A stretch of 64,000 nucleotides of DNA. It comes from Bryum argenteum (Eukaryota; Streptophyta; Bryopsida; Bryales; Bryaceae). Positions 22,233 through 34,857 of the stretch are shown here, piece after piece (within the stretch, counting starts at the first letter, position 1; each line of letters starts with the position of its first letter). The translations under genes and the position numbers were made by a program. The stretch covers positions 11,266,727-11,330,726 of the forward strand of contig CM073327.1 in assembly GCA_037043015.1 (NCBI GenBank), read 5' to 3'. The notes below the pieces were generated by a model that saw only the letters and a program-made list of their open reading frames with translations, did no database searches and was not told where the DNA came from.

Positions 22233-22679
22233 AGAGGGGGTCTCTAATACTATGGGTATGGAAAATAGTAATATTATTAATTGCTAAATGTGATGGTTGT
22301 GTGAGGTGGCGATAATATGTTGCAAATGCAAATACAATGCGCGATAAAATATGGAGAAGATAAAGATTTTTTCAGTAAAGGAAAGAGGTAAAGAAATACG
22401 GTATAGGCAAAAGATATGTCTGTATTTGTAAAAGAAAAATATTGGAAAGAAAAGAAGCGGAAGTAAAAGATAAAGAAACCGAAAGATAAAGAAAAAGAAA
22501 ACTAGTATAGAAAAAGAAGCACATAAAATGAAAAAGAAATGGAACGAGAACTCTAAGGCATAGAGATATTTCAAATTGGTACGTTAAAGTGAACATATTA
22601 AAATAGATATCCTACTTGCAACAATCGAGCCTTAAAGAGAGTTGTTCAAGCATGTTGTATGAAGTGTATCTCATTCTCA
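22233..22679. other. Purine-rich spacer
   Basis: A/G-rich plus strand (AAAGAAAAAG-like runs at 22430-22540) gives spurious Phe-rich minus-strand frames. No gene is supported. Confidence 0.5.
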
Positions 22680-25223
22680 CTAGGATTCTTCAAACTCTAT
22701 GATGCGGCGTAGATTGTCAAGAAGCAAATGGATCTGCGATGCCGGCAAATTGTATCCCCGCCTTTTCGAGAGGCCTCCAAGAAGCAACAACGCTATCTCG
22801 TAGATATCGTATCTTCTCATTTTTGTTGAAATATCTAACTTGTATGGAAATTCGTGAATCGTATCCCATCCTCGGTACAACTCCGCAATAGGGTTGTCAT
22901 TGTTGTCCAAGACCCACCAACGCACTTTGAATGTCTTGAAATTTGGTTGCGTTGGGTCCATTTGTGGTTGGTTCATAACCTTCCCTAGCCATATTGGTTC
23001 CTCGCAACCTTCCTCACGGTCTTACAAAAACCAAGAATCCCTTCAAAATATCTCGTCTCAGAGCGAAAGACGGCGGTGGTCTCCGTCTCTATTGTTCCAA
23101 TATAATGGTCTTCTTCTTCCTCCACGCCGTCTCTCCAAAGACCACCTCCGCTTCGTGTCCCTTCTCGCTATTCGATTTGCATCGATTGTACATCGTCTAT
23201 GGAAAGCTCGGCTTGTTTACCAAAATCCACATTTCAACGGCAAGACATCACCTTCAATACCAACAACACTTGTCATCGACCTAATTGCATCTCGCACTCG
23301 CTCTAGACTCCACGTAATGAGAATGCTCTCCTCCAATGCGGGAGTCACGTTCGCATTCAAGAAGATATCAGAATGCCAGAATGAATCCATCAATACCCTT
23401 CAAGATCTCATCTTCACGCTTCAATCCTTTTGATTTCACAAAGAACGGCTCAAAGATCCTCGTGGAGGTAATATAGGCCGCTTCTTTCGTCGACCTTCCA
23501 CAATTTGATCCCAACCGAATGTGTTGGTTTCCATTTTTCTTCCGTATACGCTAATAATTTGTATTGCATTAAAGGCCATCCGTCCTCATGGATAAAGAAT
23601 CAATTGACTTCCTCACATGGCGGCCTTTTAGCCTCGTCCTTCGAGCCTTTGCCATGTATGGAAGAATGAACTTCTTGAAATCCGGAACTTCCTCAATAAG
23701 GTGCGGAATCATGGGAGCCATCCTTCTGTCTGATCCACGTAAGATTTCATTAGCATGGGAAGTGTTGGATGATTCTTCTCTTTCAAAACCGCACTCCACC
23801 TCCCAAACGAAGATCAATGTCTTCACGCGTATGTCCCCACCATCACGAATGATACTACCACTTCTCTCACAATCCTCTTCGCCACTATCAACGACCAAAA
23901 CGAAAAGAGTATCTATTTTTGTTCTCCCTCCAACAATTATCCAATTGGATATGCAATACCGTGCAAGCGGTCGTGCTACTCTTGAACTCTCGGTTGGTTC
24001 TCGAGAGATGCTAAACACATTTTTTTCCCCGCAAAATGGCTTTGTACAATGCGGTGCTTTCACTTTGTGGAAATAATGCTCTCGACGATGTTGTTGCCGG
24101 CGTGTCTTCTATATCACGCAACAATTTGGCAATGCACCCACCGTGAAGTTTACTATCATTAGAAACATATCCATCAGTATAGTGAACGTCGCTCGAATCC
24201 CCATGTCCACGAGCATATGCCCGTCACGAAATGGGTAGCTTCATCGCGCATCAAAATCTTTTGTCCGAGATCTAAGACATGGAAGTGCACTTTTGGAGTG
24301 GTCCATCTTATCGTGCAAAATGGTCACAAATTCCAGTTTTTCTTCTTCGAATGTGTTCGATCCGACCAATATCTGTGCGCGGCCGTTTGAGCGTTTGTAT
24401 GTTTGGTGTCTTGAATCATCTTTCTTTGTGTTCTTCCGATCCGAATCTTTTGGCGATTGTTTCAACGTGTTATATGTATCGACGACTTGGAACATCTTGA
24501 GAATGAGTCTCCCCCGACTGATCCGGTCTTTCGGCGAAATTGATATGCGTATTCGACTTAGAAGAGTTCTTTGAGATAGGTGCGAGTCCGAATTTGGTAT
24601 TCACCTAACAACAATTTTGCGATTATTGAGTCGATAAAAAAATCGAGGTTGATTTGCAAAGTATATGACTAACGTCTTTCTTTTGAAACATGCAAGTAAT
24701 GCATCGCCGTTCATTCACTTAAGAAATTGATTCCATCGTATTCCAGTTGGAAGAATCTTTTGCAAACACGTTCGCACGATGGTAATGTACATGGATAAGG
24801 CATTTGGTCGTGAGTTCACGATCATACTCTCCAAAACAAAAGCCGCATGTGCCGTAGATGCCCCGGTTTAGATTTCCCGTATTGCCGTGCGGACGTCTGC
24901 CATGGCCCTCTTTAGCCTGCTTCTCATACCGAAATGTCGCATTCGATCTCCATGGATGAGCTTCCAACCTTTCACACACACTTCTTTGAATTGAAACATC
25001 ACAAGATCCTCATTGCCATCAATCAACGAAACTTTGACGATGAATGTCGAGGTTCTTCGAACGTCTCTCTTGATGTCCCTTAAGAACATTTCTCGACGTG
25101 CCACTCGGATTATACTTTCGGAGGAACATTCTAATGCAATGACGGTCGCAACATTCTCCCATGTATGCACCTTAGCAATCTCGTCTTGGATATCCTCCAA
25201 TCTTGTGTTTTCTTAGTTTTGTA
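22680..25223 (-). pseudogene. Unidentified decayed minus-strand coding region, part 1
   Basis: Several minus-strand frames have protein-like composition and lie end to end: 25200-24868 (contains NEDLVMFQFKEVCVKGWKLI), 24063-23569 (contains VPDFKKFILPYMAKARR), a frame near 23575-23440 (contains YTEEKWKPTHSVGIKLWKV) and 22976-22680 (contains FKVRWWVLDNNDNPIAELYR). Breaks between them are frequent, so it is a decayed gene of about 2.5 kb. The chromovirus inserted at its upstream end; further coding continues at 30590-31060. No domain is recognised. It may be a cargo or replication gene of an unknown element, or a host gene. Confidence 0.45.
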
Positions 25224-25455
25224 TGTAAGAGTCTAGCTGTCAAAACAAGCAAAAACTACAAAAGAAATATATTGATCCAAGACTTAGGTTTACAATGAAT
25301 AAGAGTCCCTTATATACTAATCTCTTGGCTCAATCCGAGGCTATACTTTAGCTCTCTCTTTGAGGCTATACTTTAGGCTCTACTACCAAGTTCTATTTAT
25401 AAAATTAATAGCGAGTGAACATCCGAGCTTATCAACGAGGCCTTGGCCCATGACA
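25224..25455 (-). repeat. 3' LTR of the chromovirus
   Basis: 232 bp, bounded by TG...CA. The first ~110 and last ~65 bases equal the other LTR; the middle differs in a short internal repeat (GAGGCTATACTTTAG). A run of AGG triplets on the minus strand at 25480-25460 beside it is the likely polypurine tract. Confidence 0.92.
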
Positions 25456-28400
25456 AATGCCTCCTCCTCCTCCTCCTCCTGTGCTAATGAATTAACAAGT
25501 GTCATACAAGAGAATGTGCCCAAGGAATATCAAGACTGGGCACGCGCAACAATGCGCTCGTAATCGTCTAAGGCCATGACATTTTGTAATTGGCAAACCT
25601 GTTCCCAAGTAGGCTCCGCCATCCTCGTCCCACTTTACAAGTAGTTGCCAACCGCGCCACGACGTCGATGTTGCAACACTCTTTCAACAAAGATACTCGT
25701 CCTCGCTAGTGGATGCCTCGAAAGCGGGATTGCTCAAAAAACAACACGGCTCATTATCACGAGGTAGTTGGGAAGGCAACGGATCCTCACCGCCTTCTTC
25801 ACTAAACTCACATGAAAAAGCAGGATGAATACCGACGGTGTATTCAAACGAACCGCATGTGTACCTCACGCACTCCAATACACGATAAGGAAGAGCAATC
25901 CAATCAAGCTTCTTGATTGGCGGGACGCGTGTTGATGTTCTTCAACTTCAACCACACACGATCACCGGGACGAAAATCCTCGCCACCGAAATACGTCGTG
26001 TATTTGACTAGCGTTCTTGAGTCTCTTGCGCAATGGCCATTGCCGTTGTTGCGATTCACTTGAATTACGCCAATCTTTCAAACAAGCTTGCGTCCTTTTT
26101 CCGCCGGTGACAACGAAGAACCCGCTTCCTCGGGTATAGTAATATTCATGACCGAATGATGATAACCGTGAGTCATAAAAATGCGAGACATACCTATAGA
26201 TCGCGACACACGATTATTCAACGCCATCATCGCGATCGGCAAATCGAAAAGCCCAATCTTCTTGCTCAAATGTCGTGAAAATACGAAGATATGTTTCAAG
26301 CTCTTGATTCGCCTCTCTCTCTTGCACCATCATCTGCCTCCGGATGGAAAGTCATCGACAACCGACATGTAATCTTCATCAATCTGCATACTTCTGTCCA
26401 AAACTTGCTCTAAAAGTTTGTGAGCCACATCAAGTGCACGAATTGTCTTCATAAAAGACAAAGAATGATAGATTTGGACAAACGGTCCATCACAACCATG
26501 ATATTTGTGCGATCGCCGTCAGCCCAATCCGTAATAAAATCAATGGAGAGCTCGGTCAAATCCGTGCGGAATTGGCAAAGGTTTTAGAACCCTCGCTTCG
26601 CTCCCCGCCAAAATCTTCGATTTTCCACACACGTTGCGCCTCCGTATAAATCTCCGAACATCTTGTCTCAACCTGCGCCACGATATTCACGCGCAATCAA
26701 GTCACGCTGCACCCTCACGACCTGGATGTCCTGCTAGTGGTGAATCATGAGTAGATTGGATCAAACGCGTCCGAAGAGGTTCGTGCGCGGAATCCATATT
26801 CGTCCACGCCAACGCAATCGATGACGCAAATCTACGAACACTCACTAATCGTGATAGGTAAGCCCCATTCTTTAGGTAGTCGGCGCTCACCATCCATAAC
26901 CGCCTTTCGCATCTTCCAATAACGATGATTTGTTTGCGGGCAACATCCCATAATGCAATCATCTCTGCGTCAATAAATGGACATATGGGACGGGGTCATT
27001 ATCGACTCAGAAGCGAGAGCCTCTTTTTCTCAATCGCATCACCATCTCGCGATCCATGCGGATTTAGCGACAACCTTCAAAGCGCCATCATCTCGGTCCA
27101 AAAGTTGATGATATCGATTCACGATTCGATCATCATCTGCGTGTTGGGGAAGATCCTGCTAAAACGAAAAGTGCATCCGATTGAACTTGATCCTTGCCAG
27201 GCTTGTGCGCGATCTCAAAGTCAAAATCATTCAACTCGTAGGCCCAACGATTTGCTCTCTCAATAAATGTTGTTTCTTCCGAAAATAAGCCAAATTGCGA
27301 TGATCAACTCACTTCAAAATGTTGGCCAACAAGTAATGTACGCCACTCGCGGATGCAATGTATAAATCGCTAGCATTTCCTTGTCATGAATCGGATAATT
27401 GGACTCACGGACCGTTTTCTTCGAAAATAAGCAACCGCATGCCAAAGTCCGTCCACCTTTTGCATTAAGGTGCCACCAACAAAGATAACCAGGAGGAATC
27501 ACATTCAATGGTTGTTTCCAAACCTCAAGTCCATTTAACGAAGACTGGCGCATGAATTAATGCCTCCTTCAATCGATCAAAGGCATGTTGACATTTCGAT
27601 GTCCAATGGAAAGGTTGATCTTTCCGCGTTAGTCGAGTAAGAGGTTACGCAATGTTAGAATATCCATCTATGAATTGTCGATAATAATTGCGAAAAACCT
27701 AAAAATCCACGAACTCCTTTCACTTTTCTCTGCGGCTCCCATCGACGAATTGCCTCAAGTTTTCTTTGGATCACCGCAAACCCCAACCGGTCTTCACCAA
27801 ATATCCAAGATATCTAATAGTGTCCTGCTTCAAACTCGCTCTTATCAAAATCAAGTTGAAGCCTGCGTTAGCAAGCTTACGGATGATCCTCGAGAATCGC
27901 ATCACGATGTTCTTTTTGAGTATCACTATAGATCACCACGCCATCAATATATGCGAGCAAAGATATATCCAATTAAATCGCGAAGTATCCAATTGATATA
28001 TCATTTGAAAAGTTGCGGTCGCGCCCGTCGGTCAAAACGGTGTGACCAACCACTCATATAAGTCAAAGCGTGTTTTGAACGCCGTCTTCCACTCGTCACC
28101 TTCTTTCACACGTATCCGATGAAACGCAGAGATTACATCAACCTTGAGATATATTCGGCCGCAAAGAATGGATCTTAACGTCTCATCAATGCGCGGAATC
28201 GGATAGTCATCTTTCCGACTCATCTCGTTCAATCGCCGATAGTCAACACGTAATCGCAATCCTCCGCCAGGTTTCTTCACAAATATGACCGAGAGGCTGC
28301 TGCGGGTGAATTACTTACGCGAATAAATCTATTATCCAACAACTCCGTAAGGGTCTTGCGCAAAACTAATAATTGATCCTCGGACATCCGATACAAATGG

Positions 28401-30342
28401 CACGGCAGGGATGTCATCATTAGTCTTCCTTCAATAAGATTGATCTCGTGATCAATCCCTTTCCTATCTTGGGGAAACGACTTTGCATCTTGTCGATTAA
28501 AAGCGTCAATAATCGGCATGAGCGATCGGGAGCATGTTGTGCGGGTCCCTATACACCTTCTGTTGTAGTGCCTTCTGGATGTCAACCAAGCTGGCACTAA
28601 AAACCTCTACTGGTTCACCGCTTCTCTGCAAAGTTTGAATTACTGATGCACGTATCTCTTGCATTGGCTCCAACGTAATCGGTCGAGTCTTCACAATCAT
28701 CTTGAAAGGTTTTGGAATGCAAACCTCTTCTTTAGCAAGGCCGAACACTCGCATCATGTCGCTCCATCCAACCTTTTCCCAAGATTATATCATCTATCTG
28801 TCCTGGAATAACATAGGCAACAATCCTCTCCTCTATACCATCAATATCGGCCATAAAATTTGCAATTTGGCAAATCATAGGCCGCTTCTTCATTGTCGTA
28901 ACTTGCTCCAAAGATCTAGGTTGAATAGATGACGATCCAACCCTCTCCGTCGAACAAATTGCTCGATACGCTTCTAAAGCATTGGCATCCAGAATCACAC
29001 AAAGCACGAGTAGATATAGTTGAGTTTATTAAAACATCAACATACATACCACCCGTGTCTAAGTTGTCTCCTAGATTCTTGACATTGCTCTTCTTTCTCA
29101 CTGCGCGCACTATCGAAGTTTTGTCCGCGCTCTCTTTCTTCTTCTTCTCATTGCCTTCACTCTTGCTTGGATGAATAAATATTTGCACGGTGGCCTCGCT
29201 TCAAACATAAAAAACAGCGTCCCTCTTGGCGACACCGTTGTTGTTCCTCCAAACTCAAGACGTCTTGAAGCTTGCTTATTTGGACTGTAGGCATCCAATC
29301 CATCTCATCTCCATCTGGCCATACGCGATTTGATGTCGCGATCGGAGCTGCACGACCCTTCTGATATTGCAAGCAATCAAGTTGAGAGCCAACCGCCAAC
29401 AAAGCTTGGACAAACATACCATAATCGATGTACGTCATTTGGTCCAATCATCGCGCGTTGCATCTCGAGTTGAGAGCACCGCGAAGATATCCTATCTTCA
29501 CCATATCCGAACCATGGTAAGTTGACTCTCACCAAGCTCCTTCTCAAACTTGGGCAAGAATGTTGCGAATGACTCCCTACCCCGCTTCATTGTTTGAAGC
29601 CGATTCAATCTCACGTTCTTCTTTGCATTCGGTCGATGTAAACGCTGTCAAGATGTTGAATAAAAGTCATTGCATTGCAACCACGTTGATTTTGGTAGAA
29701 AGATACTACCATCATCTGCGCTTTCAGCGTCCATCCTCGAAAACAAGTATGCGGCTTGATCTTGAGGTGTACCAAATCTGACTCCATCAATTCGAAGTCT
29801 TGTTATCCGCTTCGACCTTCCATATCGGGTAGCCCTTGCGACTCCCGTTAACTTTGAAATATCGGGAAACGCTTTCGCAAAGCGACGGGGCTTTTTTCCT
29901 ATTTTTTCTCGCATCGATTGCGGCATTAACCTGCGATGAAGACGGACCTCCTAAACTCGTGAATTGTCCAAATTACTGAGCCACTGCGCGATCAAGTGCA
30001 ACCAACTGCTCGATAGCCAACTTCTTAGCTTGCTGAGAAGCTTGAAGTTGTGTGCGCAACCTCACGATCTCCTGTTGATAGTCTTCCGCCGTAATTTCTC
30101 CTTGCGCCTGCTGCTGCTGCTGCTGCAAGATCTCATCATCGATCATCTGGGCGTTCTCCATCTCAAAAAGCAACACCTCTCAATCAACTCTTCAGGCTTC
30201 GCAATGCCTTCAAATGCATCCCGGTTCTGTGGCTATCTTCAATCACTACCACGAGGGTGGATAAGTTCCTCAATCTAATCAATGTCCTACTTTTGTCGTT
30301 TGAAAAAACAAGGGAGGATGAAGCCCTTCAGAAAATCAAGAG

Positions 30343-30353
30343 AAGTCTTGGAT
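30343..30353 (-). promoter_or_regulatory. Candidate self-priming primer-binding site
   Basis: Two bases inside the 5' LTR, the minus strand reads ATCCAAGACTT. This is the exact complement of AAGTCTTGGAT at 30417-30407 in the LTR, where transcription should begin judging from the TATA box. An 11-nt match between transcript start and primer site is the arrangement known for Tf1/sushi elements that prime reverse transcription with their own RNA. The sequence does not begin with the TGG that typically starts a tRNA primer site. Confidence 0.6.
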
Positions 30354-30355
30354 TA

Positions 30356-30589
30356 TGTAAGAGTCTAGCTGTCAAAACAAGCAAAAACTACAAAAGAAAT
30401 ATATTGATCCAAGACTTAGGTTTACAATGAATAAGAGTCCCTTATATACTAATCTCTTGGCTCAACTGCCGAGGCTATACTTTAGCTCTACTGCCGAGGC
30501 TATACTTTAGCTCTACTGCCGAAGTTCTATTTATAAAATTAATAGCGAGTGAACATCCGAGCTTATCAACGAGGCCTTGGCCCATGACA
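30356..30589 (-). repeat. 5' LTR of the chromovirus
   Basis: 234 bp, bounded by TG...CA. Reading on the minus strand it has a TATATAAGG box followed about 30 bases later by AAGTCTTGGAT (30417-30407), the candidate transcript start. A second AT-rich TATA-like box (TTATAAATAG) lies further upstream. Confidence 0.92.
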
Positions 30590-31060
30590 TTGTACGCCCT
30601 ATTAGTGGTGTCATAGCGGCGCTTTCCTTTACGGTCAAACTTTCTCATCTCATCCTCGTGTACGATATAAGCGTGCTTTCTAAGATGGTCATAAACACTC
30701 ACACTCTTTAGAAATAGAGACCGAATGGGCCAATAGATACACATGTTGCGGAGTGCCGAGTCCCCATCAAATATTGCACACACCACAACGCCAAAGTTCA
30801 TGTTACCTAGTTCATGGGATTTGTAGCAGAAACAAGGACATCGGCAAATTTTCGCCCGTTGCTGTGCACAGCCTCTACCATTAGACCCTTCCACTCATCC
30901 CTACTAATACCATCACAATCAGGGATGGGAGAATTATCAATGATATCCTCCACATTGAGATCATCTTGTCCCACATCTGCGGTTGATGCAGTACCCTATA
31001 CACGACAATTTACGTGACTGTCTCAGTATATCGCACCATTCTGATCAACGTATAGATCAT
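30590..31060 (-). pseudogene. Unidentified decayed coding region, part 2 (upstream side)
   Basis: On the minus strand, frames from about 31000 to 30595 read as protein. They include an acidic stretch around DDLNVEDIIDNSPIPDCDG, then a hydrophobic FGVVVCAIFDGDSALRN and a basic DEMRKFDRKGKRRYDTTNRA. The reading reaches the chromovirus TTGTA target site, and similar-looking coding resumes on the far side (25200 downward), so both belong to one interrupted region. No family is recognised. A minus-strand promoter candidate lies further upstream at about 32.4 kb. Confidence 0.45.
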
Positions 31061-32099
31061 TGCGGCTAACACACACCATGTACTAATATTATAAAACCTT
31101 TGAAACGGGAAAACTTTCGGTTCACCCAATCTTGTTACTAAGCTCAATCATTTATACATGCTAGTTGATAAAGCTTTCTTATTCCTACCAAATCGGTTCC
31201 TACTTAGTTGAATCCGATGAGTAGTATATACTATAAAGAGAAAGGTATTGATATTACGAGCGTACCCATTCGCTCACATCATCTGCGATGCAGGGGCCAG
31301 ACCCGTTCAACTCCTCATTCTCCCATACTGAAGCAGATTCCATACCTTGAACACCAGGACCTACACAACACACAACAATGCCTCTGCTTCCATTAGTTAT
31401 TCGTAATCTTAATCACCCACGCTATCCTGCACGTAATGGCATCCAGACCAGCGCTCTCCTACTCAATCTAAATTTGACACTACTGCATGTGCGGACCGCT
31501 AAGGATGCAAACATTGAAGGTGCTCGGACGACACTCAAATTGATGCAGGCGGTACGATGCATAGTTCATAAGTTCGTTATCATAGGAAGCAGACATTGCA
31601 TTCACAATCAATGCTTTGCGTCCAGTGCATCGCTAAAGAAAAACTCCATCGATCATCCACCAACTTGACCTATACCCAGAATTTCATATCGATCGCCTCA
31701 ACCTCAAAGCTGCCATTAGCGAACTACAGTTCGTAAATCCAAATTGCTTTGGCCTCCACAATGATTCAGGTAAAATTGATACCGGCCATCAACACAGCGA
31801 AGCTCCCTCTAGTATCAGAAAGGTGCGTGACAACAACATTCAAATTGTGATTACAAAGGAGAGGTCGTAAAACTTTTACTGCCAAACGCGGCAAGTGCTA
31901 CTCCGCAAGGATTTAAAATTCGGAGCAAAACACTTAACAGAGAAGCGAAAACAATTGTTGCATTTCAAGCGTGCTATACTTTACGAACGGTAGTTCGTAT
32001 ACCGTGAACTGTCGGTTACATTGAAATGTAAGTGTCTTTGTTCGTGTCCGACGTGACACACGATTTTGCGGATCCCTTCATATAAAAAAGACGAACTCC
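31061..32099. other. Spacer
   Basis: A plus-strand ORF at 31378-31668 (96 residues) matches nothing recognised and is not supported. This may be the 5' untranslated or intronic part of the unidentified minus-strand gene. Confidence 0.35.
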
Positions 32100-32222
32100 G
32101 GATCTTAATTTAACGAATCGATTCGTAAAACTTACTGAATCTGATTCGTCAACTTACGAATCTGAGTTCAGAAAACTTACGAATCGCGATTCGTCAACTT
32201 ACGAACGGCGATTCGTAAAATC
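32100..32222. repeat. Short palindromic tandem repeat
   Basis: Four to five copies of a unit built from ACTTACGAATC and GATTCGT with alternating spacers (AAAACTTAC, CAACTTACG). The units are themselves near-palindromic, so the array could fold into a stem. Confidence 0.7.
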
Positions 32223-32226
32223 GAGA

Positions 32227-32418
32227 TGACGTCATTTTGCGACGACGATCGACATCGACACGTCGGCAAAGTAACTCGACATCGACTAATCATAATGACG
32301 TCATTAAAGTGATGACGTCACGAAAATGCTAACCTCAACCCTCCAAGAGAGAACGACGAAGGGAGCGGAAAAAAACTCATGAAATGGGAGCTCATTGTGA
32401 GGGGCGGGCCTTTATATA
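32227..32418 (-). promoter_or_regulatory. Candidate promoter: TATA box with three TGACGTCA sites
   Basis: On the minus strand GTATATAAAGG (32418-32408) is a strong TATA box. Downstream of it in that direction are three perfect TGACGTCA palindromes (32320-32313, 32303-32296, 32234-32227), the consensus for bZIP factors. A short ORF runs 32388-32318 with a possible splice donor. The promoter points towards the unidentified coding region at 31.0-22.7 kb. Function is inferred only from motifs. Confidence 0.45.
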
Positions 32419-32879
32419 CCCCCCGAATTTTGGAGGAGGCTGCCCTGCCCGAATATAAACTTTCATTGAACTGCCCGCAATGATGAGCCGCGCGCGGCAT
32501 TCAATATGGTCATAAATTATTGTGCGGCCCCCACATACAACGGGTTAAATATGGTCCTTGTACCCATAACCACCAATATAAGGAAATTTGCCCATTTATA
32601 GCTGGTCTTTTTATAATGGGTAATATTTTTTGGGTATCAAGATACTTTTTAAGAAGGTTTACAACTTTTTCATATTTTTTTGTGAAACACACGAATTATT
32701 ACAAATCTTCAAACAGTAAAGTAGTGCAGGACTCGTAATCAACCTATGGGGTAATTCTGCAAACACCACCTTAGGTGTTATAAATTTCCATTCATGATTC
32801 GACCCAAAATCAATAGCTTCTTTACTGTTTTGATAGATCAATTTAAATTGAGTGTTCTAACAATTCTAGTTTAGGCTAG

Positions 32880-34657
32880 GTGCGGTTATTGGGAGACCTA
32901 CGTGTTGATAGTGGCGGTGCTAGTGGTTTTAGGTACTTCTACCATAAATGTGTGCAAAAAACTCAATTTTGGTATGGCGAAGATCCACATATTCGGATGT
33001 AAACCGAAATAGAATATTTGATGTGGTATATTTATTGAGCTCGTTAAGTGTTACTTGATTTATTCAATTGTTATTGAACATTGAAGTACAATATCTAAAA
33101 TAATTTCTTATTTTAGCATGTGTTGCAAATTTGTTGTAATTTGGTATTGTATATGATTTTCCTAAATAACAATATTGGGAATATATTTATGTCAATTGTA
33201 ATTTAAAAACCTACCTTCACATATAATTAGGAAATTTAAAAGTTAATTCTACCTCGGTTTGTATGGCAATCTTTAAATTCAACTTTTTCCTAGTTTAATT
33301 TAAGAACATATAATAGTTGCTTGTTTTTGGGCTTCAACCCAACCATATCTTTACGACAGATGCATGATTGAGATATTGCTTAGGACATTTTACCACATAT
33401 CCTAGAGCCAAACCCGTAAACCCTAATCCCTAAACAACTAAAACCAAAACCGTAAACCCTTACTAGTCTCTCCCCTAATCCTCATTTATGATAGATCTAA
33501 AACAAATTGTATCCTGAACTTTAATTTTGACATACCTTCACAAACATGTGAATCTTGTGCAAAATAGTCATTTTGAGTGGATGGCCTCGAGATAACGTTT
33601 ACGATATGTAATTTAGCATGTGTTGCAAATTTGTTCTTATTTGGTTGTGTATCTGTTCTAAAGAATAGAATTAGGATTAAATTTATGTGAATTAGGATTT
33701 CAAAACGTACCTTAATGTATAATTAGGAAATTTAGATTAAAATCTACCTTGGTTTGTATGGCAATCTTTATATTCAACTTTTTTTTCAAGTTTTATTTAA
33801 GAACGGATAATAGTTGATTGTATTGGGCTCCAAACCAATCATATCTTCACGACAGATGCATTATTGAGATTTTGCTTAGGATATTTTACCAAATACCCAA
33901 GAGCGAAGCCCGTAAATTCTAAACCCTACACGACTAGAACCAAACCCCTACACCCTAATCTCTACTCTAGACCACATTAATATTAAATGTAAAAGATATT
34001 GTATTGCGAACTCAATTTTTGATATACTTTCACATATTTGGTTGTGTATATGTTTAAAATAACAAAAGTGAGAAAGAATTTATGTGAATTATGATTTTGA
34101 GGCGTTCCTTCACATGTAACTAACAAATTATGTAGTTAAATCTACCTCGGTTTGTATCGCACTCTTTAAGTCCAACTTGTTTTTCGTCTTTTAATTTAAG
34201 AACGAATTATAGTTGCTTGTTTCGGGCTTGAAACCAAATATATCTTTACAAATGTTGCATAATTGATATATTGCTTAGGGCATTTTACCACATAGCATAG
34301 AGCGAAACCCGTAAACCCTAAACCGTAAACGACTCAAACAAAAACCCTAAGTCCTAATCCCTATCGTAAACCACATGTAAGGTAAATATAAAAGAAATAT
34401 TATCGTGAACTCAAATTTTGACATACTTTTGCATGAACATCATTTAATACCTTCAGGAACATTTGAATCATGTGTTATGAAGTGATTTTGAGTGTACAGC
34501 GTGGAGAAAACATTTACGATATGTAATTTAGCATGTATTGCAAATTTTTTCTAATTTGGTTTTGTATATGTTATCACTAATAGAATTGGGAATAAGATTA
34601 TGTGAATTATGATTTAAAAATGTACCTGTACATACTGTAATATTAGCGACTTTTGAA
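32880..34657. repeat. Telomere-like satellite array, left part
   Basis: Degenerate units of roughly 400-500 bp repeat near 33370, 33875 and 34270. Each contains TTGCTTAGGACATTTTACCA, then AACCCGTAAACCCTAAACC-type text (telomere-like CCCTAAA) and a stretch reading GGTTTGTATGGCAATCTTTA. The array continues on the far side of the hAT at 52673, showing that the hAT inserted into it. Confidence 0.75.
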
Positions 34658-34696
34658 CAGGGATGTCAATCCGGATGTCTTTTGGGTTTTTTTGGT

Positions 34697-34741
34697 CGGA
34701 CGGACGTCCGTCCGTCCAGGACCGTCCGGACGTCCGTCCGG
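34697..34741. repeat. Left subterminal GGACGTCC palindromes of the hAT
   Basis: Overlapping GGACGTCC / GGACGGACGTCC repeats lie 30-80 bp inside the left end, and the same palindrome recurs 5-35 bp inside the right end (52638-52657). Subterminal repeats of this kind are transposase-binding sites in Ac and other hATs; that role is inferred here. Confidence 0.65.
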
Positions 34742-34857
34742 GGGGTAAATCGGAATTACTATGCATGTAGTAAATTTTTTAACCGTCAGATCGTATTGAA
34801 AATCGCATCGTAGCCGTTCAAATAGTGTTGTGAGTGTAGGTGTTTACCGTTGGATTC

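Larger units (their letters stand above)
25224..30589 (-). mobile_element. Ty3/gypsy chromovirus, fossil copy
   Basis: A 5366-bp LTR retrotransposon on the minus strand, flanked by a perfect TTGTA duplication (25219-25223, 30590-30594). Recognisable parts in transcription order are a 5' LTR, a primer site, a gag region (about 30.2-29.3 kb, including a Gln-rich coiled-coil start and a CCHC-like knuckle), protease (about 29.1 kb), reverse transcriptase (about 28.6-27.8 kb), RNase H (about 27.5 kb), integrase (26.95-26.0 kb) and a chromodomain-like tail near 25.6 kb. A purine tract lies beside the 3' LTR. The RT region resembles the fungal, moss and lycophyte Tcn1/sushi side of the chromoviruses. 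The coding region is broken more than ten times, yet the LTRs are nearly identical outside a short repeat-rich middle, so insertion looks recent. Confidence 0.88.

Noticed and set aside
32100-32222. CRISPR array
   Set aside because: The repeats are degenerate, palindromic and have no unique spacers of constant length; the genome is eukaryotic.
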